5,161 nucleotides of DNA from CAZYCC01 sp964645985 (lineage in GTDB: Bacteria; Bacillota; Clostridia; Oscillospirales; CAG-272), in assembly GCA_964645985.1 (NCBI GenBank), contig CAZYCC010000104.1:1-5161 (forward strand). The letters run 5' to 3'. The notes beneath the pieces are model-generated. The model was not told the origin of the DNA. It saw only the letters and a list, made by a program, of their open reading frames with translations, and searched no databases. Position 1 is the first letter of the stretch; the number at the start of each line of letters is the position of its first letter. This document shows, one piece after another, positions 1 to 5,161 of this stretch. The position numbers and the translations under genes were made by a program.

Positions 1-1494
1 ACCGCTGTGAACGATAGCTACAAGATCCGCCCGCTCTGCAGCGGCGGACCCATTTTAAACGCTTGGACTGATATGCCCAGCTCCGGGTCAAATGTCAACT
101 TGTGGGATGATGTCTCCCACCCTTCGCAGTGGTGGAAGTTTGAGCCGAGGGCAGACGGGTATATCATTCATCTCTCGGTCAACACCTCCCTCGTCCTCGA
201 TGCCAATGTCAACAACTGGGATGTCACGGTTTGGACGCGGGGAGACAAGGACAACCAAACTTGGATCCTCCAAACCGAGGCGGAAGCCGAGCAGGAACAC
301 AACCCGCAGCCCGAACCGGAGCCCGAGCCCGAGCCGGAGCCGCAGCCCGAGCCTGATCCGGAAATGCCTCCCTTTACGATCGGCACCTTTGGCACAGGCG
401 CTGAGACCTGGACGAAAACAGCGACGGAATACGGTCATGAAACTGCCACCTATAGTCACACGCATTTTCTTATCACTATCCCGACAGATTATTGGTACGG
501 CATCCGTGACGAGGTAGGCTTTCACGAGACTTTCTACAACGCAGATACAGGAGCATGGGAGGACGGCGGAATTGAGAGGGGGAAATTTGTCCTCAACATC
601 ACCGACATCACTGGTACGACAACCGAGGTGGTCTGCCCACCGACAACGACGGCCCGAACTATCGTTGGCGACTGGACCATTCTCCGCTTTGAGACCGGGG
701 ATTTCGGAACTCCCGCATATCCCATTCAAGCAAGAAACATTTACCGAATACAACTTCAAATCTATCTCGACGAGGCGTCCGACACGCCTGATTACTCGGG
801 TTATGTAGACAGAGATATATATTTCAGCGGCGACAAAATGTACAGTCGCAATGAAGAGATCAACCCCATGCCTACCTACACGGGAGAAATTCCAGACCCG
901 TATGAGACCCCGGTTACCGTCTGGTGGAACACCTATAATCTCTATTGGTTTGAAGAGCACAGCGAATGGGGAAAGGTAATGCTGGTCGGCGTCCCCTTTA
1001 ACACGATTCCGGTTGGCGGAAATGCCGGAGACAACATAATTGTCGACGCGGCAAGAGTAGTGGTCACCTGGCCCGACGGCACGACCGACACCTATGAGGA
1101 GTTTGGCAAAGACGGAAAGAATGGGAGTTTCTGGTACGGCGACTGGGTCTTCTTCCGCGTCGCGACCGATCCCTTCCCGGCAATCTACGGAGATGGCACG
1201 GCATTCGACCCCTCTCAGATGAGCGGAACGAAGATCGAGTTCGTGCGCAAGAGCGACGGCAAGGTGATGATCACCGGTCGAATAAACGGTTCCACTACTC
1301 CGGGTGATGTCGACGGAACCGCAGGCATTACGGTCGGCGATCGCACCTATCTCGCCCGCGCTCTCGCAGGGTGGGCAGGCTATACAATCGACCCTCTAAG
1401 TGCCGATGTCAACCACGACGGTGAGGTCACGGTGGCGGATCGCACCTACCTCGCAAGATACCTTGCCGGGTGGGAAGGATACGCCATCGAGTGA
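1..1494 (+). CDS. Secreted ricin-type lectin and type I dockerin protein, 5' end outside the window
   Basis: This is a partial gene. The frame is open from base 1, and the GTG at 7 has no ribosome binding site and no signal peptide after it, so it is not the true start. Residues are numbered from that GTG. Residues 5-88 form two subdomains of a ricin-type beta-trefoil carbohydrate-binding module, with QxW motifs at Q41-W43 and Q84-W86. Residues 99-119 are a Pro-Glu linker. Residues 121-280 and 300-426 are beta-rich modules that I cannot assign to a family; each has a 'GDW' followed by an aromatic strand (221-223 and 378-380). Residues 433-495 are a type I dockerin with two calcium loops, D434-D445 and D467-D478, each followed by a 'DRTYLAR.LAGW' helix. 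Dockerins bind cohesins on a scaffoldin, so the product is probably an extracellular cellulosome-type subunit acting on polysaccharide. No catalytic residues are visible; an enzyme domain could lie upstream of the window. The dockerin call is firm, and the lectin call is good. Confidence 0.9.
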   Translation, partial: TAVNDSYKIRPLCSGGPILNAWTDMPSSGSNVNLWDDVSHPSQWWKFEPRADGYIIHLSVNTSLVLDANVNNWDVTVWTRGDKDNQTWILQTEAEAEQEHNPQPEPEPEPEPEPQPEPDPEMPPFTIGTFGTGAETWTKTATEYGHETATYSHTHFLITIPTDYWYGIRDEVGFHETFYNADTGAWEDGGIERGKFVLNITDITGTTTEVVCPPTTTARTIVGDWTILRFETGDFGTPAYPIQARNIYRIQLQIYLDEASDTPDYSGYVDRDIYFSGDKMYSRNEEINPMPTYTGEIPDPYETPVTVWWNTYNLYWFEEHSEWGKVMLVGVPFNTIPVGGNAGDNIIVDAARVVVTWPDGTTDTYEEFGKDGKNGSFWYGDWVFFRVATDPFPAIYGDGTAFDPSQMSGTKIEFVRKSDGKVMITGRINGSTTPGDVDGTAGITVGDRTYLARALAGWAGYTIDPLSADVNHDGEVTVADRTYLARYLAGWEGYAIE

Positions 1495-1536
1495 GGATCG
1501 TCGCGAGTGGCGCTGAGCCGAAAGGATTCACTCCTC

Positions 1537-1566
1537 AAAAAGAACCCGCGCAGCGGGTTCTTTTTC
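1537..1566 (+). terminator. Rho-independent terminator of the first dockerin gene
   Basis: A perfect 13-bp stem (1537-1549 with 1553-1565) closes a 3-nt loop. The 5' arm begins with five A and the 3' arm ends in a T run, followed by further T-rich sequence. It lies 43 nt after the TGA of the dockerin gene, as expected for an intrinsic terminator. The A-rich left arm means it could also stop transcription from the right. Confidence 0.9.
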
Positions 1567-1698
1567 TTTCGCGTGAAGAGCGCCGTTTCGATGATTCAGC
1601 CTGCCAGTCTGCATAGAAAAATTGTAAAAAGGACTTAGCTTGGGAAGTTATAGTCAGAACTGTTTGGGGAAAAATCTGCGGTAACCGATAAATCTTGT

Positions 1699-1824
1699 AT
1701 GAAAGAAGAGAGGGGAAAAGTCTTGAAAATCCAATTTACAATAAATCTGCACCGAGTATGGTTTGTCGCACTCGCCGCCATCGCCACTGTCATAGTGCTC
1801 CTTGCTGTTTACATGCGCGCATAA
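1699..1824 (+). pseudogene. Signal-anchor fragment, probable 5' end of a broken dockerin gene
   Basis: This 41-codon reading frame has a basic N-terminal part (KEERGK, later HR) and then a strong hydrophobic stretch at residues 21-38 (WFVALAAIATVIVLLAVY), and it ends at TAA 1822-1824. That pattern is a signal peptide or membrane anchor, but there is no clear cleavage site before the stop. An alternative start is TTG at 1723, which gives a 33-residue product beginning (M)KIQFTINLHR. It has the better ribosome binding site, AGGGGAA at 1711-1717, whereas ATG 1699 has none. Twelve nucleotides beyond the stop, another frame opens and runs into a dockerin. A dockerin must be exported, and this is the only export signal nearby, so the two pieces were probably once one gene. 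The alternative is a genuine small membrane peptide. An assembly or sequencing error could also explain the break. Confidence 0.5.
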
Positions 1825-1958
1825 CCGCGCGATAGCGCAAACCCTCTCGGGGAGAGCGCGAAGGCAAGAAGTGGCGTTTTCCGCTGGCTTTTGCGGATAA
1901 CGGCACGATCGCCATCTCGCTCGATGAGGAGACAAAAACAGAAGCGTTTGCCCCGAGT

Positions 1959-2255
1959 ATGCAAGCCCTAGCCAACCGGCCGATGAAAACCCTTATCGCA
2001 GAAAAAAGTCGCGAGTACCGGGTTTGCACATTTCGGTACGATCCCGCCCCGCTCCTTGGCGATGTCGACCGCTCGGGCGAGGTGAACGCGGCGGATCGCA
2101 CCTACCTCGCGCGCTTTCTTGCCGGGTGGAGCGGGTACACCCTCGATTGGAACGTCGCCGATGTCAACCGCGACAAGGTGGTAACGTCTACCGACCGGAT
2201 CCACCTCGCGCGATATTTGGCGGGATGGGAGGGCGTGACGCTCTCGGAATTGTAA
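1959..2255 (+). CDS. Small type I dockerin protein, probably the 3' part of a disrupted gene
   Basis: From ATG 1959 the product is 98 residues. Residues 34-92 are a type I dockerin with calcium loops D35-D46 (Asp at 1, 3 and 12, Ser at 5) and D68-D79 (Asp/Asn/Asp at 1, 3, 5 but Lys instead of Gly at 6), each followed by a 'LAR.LAGW' helix. Positions 10-11 of the second loop are Ser-Thr, the pair that specifies cohesin binding in classical clostridial dockerins; the first loop has Ala-Ala. The ATG is doubtful: it has no ribosome binding site at the right distance and no signal peptide follows. The same frame is open back to 1836 and reads protein-like (EGKKWRFPLAFADNG, then ISLDEETKTEAF), so coding sequence once extended upstream towards the anchor fragment at 1699. 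Function as it stands is uncertain, because an unexported dockerin would not meet a cohesin. The domain identification is firm; that this start is real is unlikely. Confidence 0.6.
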   Translation: MQALANRPMKTLIAEKSREYRVCTFRYDPAPLLGDVDRSGEVNAADRTYLARFLAGWSGYTLDWNVADVNRDKVVTSTDRIHLARYLAGWEGVTLSEL

Positions 2256-2332
2256 CATTTTTGTAAACATCCCCTTTTCCCGCAAAAATTTTCGCGGGAG
2301 GCGGGGCTTTGCCGGGGCAAAGCAGCGAAGGG

Positions 2333-2361
2333 AACCCGGCGCGCCGTGCGCCCGGGTTTTT
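2333..2361 (+). terminator. Probable intrinsic terminator after the small dockerin gene
   Basis: The arms 2333-2342 and 2348-2358 pair over ten positions with one bulged C (2351), leave a 5-nt loop, and end in five T (2357-2361). The hairpin starts 78 nt after the TAA of the dockerin frame. A shorter hairpin without a T run (2279-2298, arms CCCGC and GCGGG) precedes it and may contribute. Confidence 0.65.
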
Positions 2362-2850
2362 GCGCGGGGGGACGCGCGGATCGCGCGAGGGCGGCGCGGC
2401 GTTCTGTTCTTTTCTTTATCTCTCACGCTCGCTACACCTCGGCTCGTTCTCTTCCCCGCGACGCTTCGCCCGATTCCCGCGATCATTCCCGGCGCGCGGC
2501 GGTTTTGCCGAAGAGGAGAGCACGGGGCGCTCCGCGTGGGAGGGGGGAGAAGGAGCCGCGCGGGGGAGCGCTCCGCGAGCGAGATACATCAACAGACACA
2601 ACAGTCGGCACTGTGAGGAATGCAGGGGGAGCGATCCACCGCACCCCCATCGGTTCGCGGCCCGGAGTAAAGTAAAGGGAAGAAAGAGCGGCGCGCGAGC
2701 GAGGGGGAAGTCTATCGCGGCGGGAACCGCCACCTCGCAATCCGGAGAAGCGATCCGCGAGGGCGCGTGAGGAGAAAGCGCCGCGCACGGGGGATAGGCG
2801 AGCTGCCGGAAACATTCTCGCTCGGCAGATTTTCGCCGCCCACGCGCTAT
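2362..2850. other. GC-rich stretch without a recognisable gene
   Basis: Long open frames run through here on both strands, but their products are arginine-, alanine- and glycine-rich low-complexity strings with no domain, no signal peptide and no convincing ribosome binding site, as expected when GC-rich sequence lacks stop codons by chance. It contains several copies of short GCGAGCGAG-like words (for example near 2576 and 2694) and the REP-like palindrome listed separately. I see no RNA gene. Confidence 0.55.
2605..2650. repeat. Degenerate REP-like palindromic element
   Basis: The segment CACTGTGAGGAATGCAGG followed by AGCGATCCACCGCACCCCC resembles the widespread intergenic repeats of the CATTGCGAGG...GCAATCC type. 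One frame through it reads RHCEECRGSD, close to the RHCEERSDAA string that such repeats produce when mistranslated as genes. It can fold: 2625-2633 pairs with 2640-2648 over eight of nine positions, with one A-A mismatch and a 6-nt loop. A possible inverted partner, CCTCGCAATCCGG, lies near 2732-2744. Only one degenerate copy is in the window, so repeat status rests on resemblance. Confidence 0.35.
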
Positions 2851-2853
2851 CTC

Positions 2854-2871
2854 CCCCGCGTGGGAAAATTC
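2854..2871 (+). repeat. Upstream copy of an 18-bp direct repeat before the lipoprotein promoter
   Basis: This matches 2923-2940 at 16 of 18 positions, with an identical 12-nt core GTGGGAAAATTC, and starts 69 bp before it. Both copies lie upstream of the consensus promoter at 2984, in the same orientation, so they could be operator sites for a regulator. They could also be remnants of a local duplication. No known regulator motif is recognised. Confidence 0.4.
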
Positions 2872-2922
2872 GCGTTGGTCAAATCATTTCGCGGCGATGT
2901 TCTCCGGCTCCGCGTCGTTTCG

Positions 2923-2940
2923 CCTCGTGTGGGAAAATTC
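2923..2940 (+). repeat. Downstream copy of the 18-bp direct repeat
   Basis: This second copy carries the GTGGGAAAATTC core at 2929-2940. It ends 43 bp upstream of the -35 box, a position compatible with an activator site or upstream element. The sequence between it and the promoter is T-rich (2949-2979). Function is inferred from position only. Confidence 0.4.
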
Positions 2941-2983
2941 TCTCCATTTATCGTTTTCCTACCGAATTTTTTCTTTTTCCGCC

Positions 2984-3012
2984 TTGACAAGCGCGCGCCT
3001 CTCGGGTATAAT
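2984..3012 (+). promoter_or_regulatory. Consensus SigA (sigma-70 type) promoter of the lipoprotein gene
   Basis: TTGACA at 2984-2989 and TATAAT at 3007-3012 are both perfect consensus boxes separated by exactly 17 bp. Transcription should begin near 3019. Such a match is very unlikely by chance in sequence this GC-rich. It points to the solute-binding lipoprotein gene at 3276, the first convincing gene downstream. Confidence 0.92.
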
Positions 3013-3042
3013 AAAAGCGCGGGCGGAGAATTCTTTTTGCGT

Positions 3043-3264
3043 ATGGCATCGGGGCGCCGCTTTTCGATTTGCGCCGCCGCTTTCGGCGAGAAAGTTCACT
3101 CCTCCGGGTATTCCGGGGGAGGCGCGCGGGACCGGTCGGCGCTCGCCGCGTCCGCGCGTTTATTCTTGGCAAAAGGCGCAGGGGTCTTGTGGTTTTCGCG
3201 CGGAGCTTCGCCGCCGCTTGCCGCTTTTCGTATCCTACACCTATGGTGTGAAATATTTCTTTGA
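3043..3264 (+). CDS. Possible 73-codon leader ORF, doubtful
   Basis: The first ATG after the predicted transcription start opens a 73-codon frame whose TGA (3262-3264) overlaps the ribosome binding site of the lipoprotein gene. That arrangement would allow translational coupling. Against it, GGAG at 3025-3028 lies 14 nt from the ATG, further than ideal, and the product (beginning MASGRRFSICAAAFGEK) resembles no family and could be a chance frame in GC-rich DNA. It is listed because of its exact placement, not because of its protein. Confidence 0.2.
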   Translation: MASGRRFSICAAAFGEKVHSSGYSGGGARDRSALAASARLFLAKGAGVLWFSRGASPPLAAFRILHLWCEIFL

Positions 3265-3269
3265 AAGGA
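3263..3269 (+). promoter_or_regulatory. Ribosome binding site fixing the lipoprotein start
   Basis: GAAAGGA lies 6 nt before ATG 3276. It rules out the in-frame TTG at 3261, which sits upstream of the site, and so fixes the start immediately before the signal peptide. Confidence 0.85.
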
Positions 3270-3275
3270 TTTTCG

Positions 3276-4811
3276 ATGCACACGCGTAGTTTGCGATGGG
3301 TCGCGGGAGCGCTCGCGCTGCTGATGCTGCTGCCGGCGCTGCTCGCCTGCGGCGGGACGAATGAGGGCGACACCTCCTCCGGCGGGGCGGGGGCCGATGA
3401 GGATGCCCCGACCATTCCCGCCGACCTGCATTTCGACGGATCACCCGAAATTCGCTTCATCGTCTCGGGCGGCGACTCCAACTCGGGCGAGCAGCTTCCC
3501 TACCGCTCGATCGCCGTCGATGAGGACGCCGATATGGGCTTCGAGGTCAACAAAATGGTCTCCGACCGCAACCGCAAGGTCGAGGACCGCCTCGGGGTGA
3601 AAATCGTCCTCAAGGAAAAGACCGATATGGCGGCTCTCTCCTCGACCGTCGAGCCGGTGCTGCTCGCGGGCCTGGACGAGTACGATGTTATCTCGGGCTT
3701 TGAGTATTACGACATCGGCCTCGCGGTCGACGACTCGACCGTCGGGACGATGCTCAACTACAACCACATCCCCGAGGAGGAGATGTACATCGACATCTCA
3801 CAGCCCTACTGGGATTCCTCGCTCTATGAGCAGCTCTCACTCGGCGGCGCGTCCTACTGGGTGACCGGGGACCTCTCGCAGCCGTGGGTCGGCTCGATCT
3901 ACGTCACCTTTGTCAACAAGAGGATGTGGCAGGCGTACGCGAAGGAAATCGAGGGTCTCGCGGGCTCGGGCGACATCTATCAGTTGGTCGATGACGGCAA
4001 GTGGACGATAGGGCTGCTCTCGGAGCTCTCGCGCCTTGTCTACATCGACCAAAACAACAACGAGCAGGTCGATCTCGAGGATCAGGTGGGGTACCTCGCG
4101 TGGACGCCGGCGATCGGCGCGATTATGTCGGACGGCCTTGCCGGCGGCAGCCACGTCACCTACACGAAATGGGCGGACGGCGTGCCGCAGGTCGATTTCA
4201 ACAACACGCACAACTTAGAGTTCTCGCGCGCACAGTATGCGCTCGTCTACGAGAGCAACGCGCTGCTCGTTGACGGCTCGGAAACCGACAACTACATCCT
4301 GACGACATGGGCGGAGGGGCGATCGCTCTTCACGGTCAACCTGCTCTCGAACAGCGAAATTTACCTCGCCGATATGCAGGACGACTACTACATCGTCCCG
4401 GTGCCGAAACTCAACGAGGAGCAGAAGGAATACAGCACGGTGACGCACGACAGTATTTCGCTCTACGGCATCCCCGCCTCCTGCCCGAACGTTTCCGCCG
4501 CAACCGCGACCCTTGAGCTGATGGGCTACTACTCCTATAAGCTCGTGACGCCCGCCTACTACGACGCCGCGCTCAAAGAGCGCTACACACGCGACCCGCA
4601 GACCGGCGCGATGATCGACCGCATTCGTGAGACGCTCTACAGCGATTTCGTCGCCCTCTGGGCGTATGAGATCGGCGACGCGACCCACTACTTCCGCTCG
4701 AATGTCAACCGCCACTTCGCCGCCGAGGCGAAGACCCGCCAGCGCTCTTGGCAGACCAAACTCGACAAAGTTCTAGAGAGAATCGCGCAGTCCGAGTATA
4801 TCGAGCAGTAG
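3276..4811 (+). CDS. Extracellular solute-binding lipoprotein, ABC transporter family 1 type
   Basis: The product has 511 residues from ATG 3276. Residues 1-24 are a lipoprotein signal peptide (basic MHTRSLRW, then a hydrophobic run), and the lipobox LLAC places the lipid-modified cysteine at 25. A Gly/Ser/Asp-rich spacer follows (about 26-50), then the two-lobed binding domain. Motifs typical of large clostridial family 1 solute-binding proteins are visible: a W-D-x-x-L...L-x-G stretch with TGDLS (179-201), FVNK (212-215), the segment DIYQLVDDGKWTI (233-245), an EF-hand-like acidic loop D258-D269 followed by QVGY, and near the C-terminus SYKLVTPAYYDAALKERYTR (420-439). Such proteins capture sugars or oligosaccharides outside the cell and deliver them to a membrane permease. 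The ligand cannot be read from the sequence. At 511 residues it is longer than MalE-type binding proteins but usual for this clostridial branch. It has its own promoter and a terminator 66 nt after the stop, with no permease or ATPase gene beside it, so it is probably transcribed alone. Dockerin genes upstream suggest a polysaccharide-derived ligand. Confidence 0.93.
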   Translation: MHTRSLRWVAGALALLMLLPALLACGGTNEGDTSSGGAGADEDAPTIPADLHFDGSPEIRFIVSGGDSNSGEQLPYRSIAVDEDADMGFEVNKMVSDRNRKVEDRLGVKIVLKEKTDMAALSSTVEPVLLAGLDEYDVISGFEYYDIGLAVDDSTVGTMLNYNHIPEEEMYIDISQPYWDSSLYEQLSLGGASYWVTGDLSQPWVGSIYVTFVNKRMWQAYAKEIEGLAGSGDIYQLVDDGKWTIGLLSELSRLVYIDQNNNEQVDLEDQVGYLAWTPAIGAIMSDGLAGGSHVTYTKWADGVPQVDFNNTHNLEFSRAQYALVYESNALLVDGSETDNYILTTWAEGRSLFTVNLLSNSEIYLADMQDDYYIVPVPKLNEEQKEYSTVTHDSISLYGIPASCPNVSAATATLELMGYYSYKLVTPAYYDAALKERYTRDPQTGAMIDRIRETLYSDFVALWAYEIGDATHYFRSNVNRHFAAEAKTRQRSWQTKLDKVLERIAQSEYIEQ

Positions 4812-4877
4812 AGACGGCGCCGAAGGGTGCGCTCGCCTGAACGGCGGGGCTTCCTCGCGGGAAAATTTTGCAAAAGA

Positions 4878-4909
4878 AAAAACGCGCTCCCGGCCGGGAG
4901 CGCGTTTTT
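4878..4909 (+). terminator. Perfect palindromic terminator of the lipoprotein gene
   Basis: Bases 4878-4893 and 4894-4909 are exact reverse complements, 16 nt each, beginning AAAAA and ending TTTTT. In RNA this gives about 14 bp around a GGCC turn, followed by U residues. It begins 66 nt after the lipoprotein stop. Its symmetry means it should work in both directions and insulate this gene from whatever lies to the right. Confidence 0.93.
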
Positions 4910-4910
4910 C

Positions 4911-5161
4911 ATGCGAGGGCAGATTCACGCGGGGGGTAGCGCGCGCCGCCGCGGGCGGGGGCAGTGGAGGGGGAGGACAAGACGCACTTCCCTCCCCGAA
5001 AACACCCCATCCCCCGAAGGGCGAGGATTTTGTTCGTTTCCGAAAAACCTGATAGATTTCTTTGGGCTTCCCCCGCGTCACGAATCTACTCCTCAAAGAG
5101 GAAAACACCCCCGCTCACCGTAACAGTTAGTTATGTGGGGTTTCCACGGGGGAGCGCAGCT
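4911..5161. other. Intergenic tail, no gene recognised
   Basis: The left half is GC-rich (runs of G near 4931 and 4955, C-rich 4991-5015). The right half is mixed and contains a weak 5-bp hairpin (5090-5102). No promoter of convincing quality is visible. A GGGGGAG at 5149-5155 could be a ribosome binding site for a gene starting just past the right edge, but that cannot be tested here. Confidence 0.5.

Larger units (their letters stand above)
3019..3275 (+). promoter_or_regulatory. Long structured 5' leader of the lipoprotein mRNA
   Basis: About 257 nt separate the predicted transcription start from the lipoprotein ATG. Hairpins visible by eye are 3075-3088 (5 bp, CTTT loop), 3099-3121 (9 bp including one G-U pair, 5-nt loop) and 3237-3249 (ACACC/GGTGT, 3-nt loop), the last just before the ribosome binding site. 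None is followed by a T run that would make it an attenuator terminator, and I do not recognise a known riboswitch or T-box. The leader may control stability or translation; this is inference from length and folding potential. Confidence 0.45.

Noticed and set aside
301..360. Repetitive CCCGAGCCGGAG-type bases that look like a tandem repeat array
   Set aside because: They encode the Pro-Glu linker in frame. This is protein low complexity, not a CRISPR or independent DNA repeat.
88..960. Long minus-strand frame opposite the first dockerin gene
   Set aside because: It is antisense to a sequence with clear lectin and linker motifs. Its Arg/Gly/Leu repeats simply mirror the Pro-Glu linker.
1622..1654. 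Possible promoter (TTGTAA and TATAGT) before the small dockerin locus
   Set aside because: The spacing is about 21 bp and the -35 match is poor. A promoter may exist here, but the sequence does not single it out.
2309..2770. Open frame of about 150 codons in the GC-rich gap
   Set aside because: The product is Arg/Gly/Ala-rich with no domain, it crosses a terminator-like hairpin and a REP-like repeat, and it has no good ribosome binding site. It is a chance frame.
3261..3275. TTG at 3261 as the lipoprotein start
   Set aside because: It lies upstream of the ribosome binding site, whereas ATG 3276 has correct spacing and begins the signal peptide directly.
4215..4715. Minus-strand frame opposite the lipoprotein gene
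   Set aside because: It is the antisense shadow of a well-supported gene, and its product is Val/Arg-rich without motifs.
1529..5097. The word ACTCCTC recurring near 1530, 3098 and 5088
   Set aside because: It is a short word with differing flanks and no consistent position relative to genes; most likely chance.
5135..5148. GTGG/CCAC hairpin near the right edge as a terminator or attachment site
   Set aside because: The stem is only 4 bp with no T run and no partner repeat.
1..5161. CRISPR array, tRNA, rRNA, insertion sequence or phage module
   Set aside because: No regularly spaced repeats, no cloverleaf with conserved T-arm, no transposase or integrase motif in any frame I read.

Overview
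The window reads as a GC-rich Clostridia chromosome segment (Bacillota), most likely an uncultured Oscillospiraceae/Ruminococcaceae-type fibre degrader. This is inferred from type I dockerin modules of the 'DRTYLARYLAGW' style, a large clostridial-type solute-binding lipoprotein, a consensus SigA promoter, an AAAGGA ribosome binding site and U-tailed hairpin terminators. No rRNA, marker gene or taxon-specific gene is present, so the assignment is by style only.

Layout, all on the + strand. (1) 1-1494: 3' part of a secreted, probably cellulosomal protein. It has a ricin-type (QxW) lectin module, a Pro-Glu linker, two beta-rich modules I cannot assign and a C-terminal type I dockerin. The reading frame is open at the left edge, so the N-terminus and any catalytic domain lie outside. 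A strong terminator follows at 1537-1566. (2) 1699-2255: a second, small dockerin locus that looks broken. A 41-codon piece with a signal-anchor-like hydrophobic segment stops at 1822-1824, and the dockerin continues in another frame. A terminator-like hairpin follows at 2333-2361. (3) 2362-2983: a very GC-rich stretch with no convincing gene. It holds a degenerate REP-like palindrome near 2605-2650 and a pair of 18-bp direct repeats. (4) 2984-3012: a perfect TTGACA-17 bp-TATAAT promoter, then a leader of about 257 nt with hairpins and a possible leader ORF. (5) 3276-4811: a solute-binding lipoprotein of the ABC sugar-uptake type, closed by a perfect 32-bp palindromic terminator at 4878-4909. 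(6) 4911-5161: no gene recognised.

Functional picture (inference): dockerin proteins attach outside the cell to a scaffoldin and bind or attack polysaccharide, and the lipoprotein could capture released oligosaccharides. The lipoprotein gene has its own promoter and terminator and no permease beside it, so it would have to work with a transporter encoded elsewhere. I found no clear new defence, mobile or RNA-guided system. The points most worth a second look are the split dockerin locus, the long leader before the lipoprotein gene, and the unassigned modules of the first protein.
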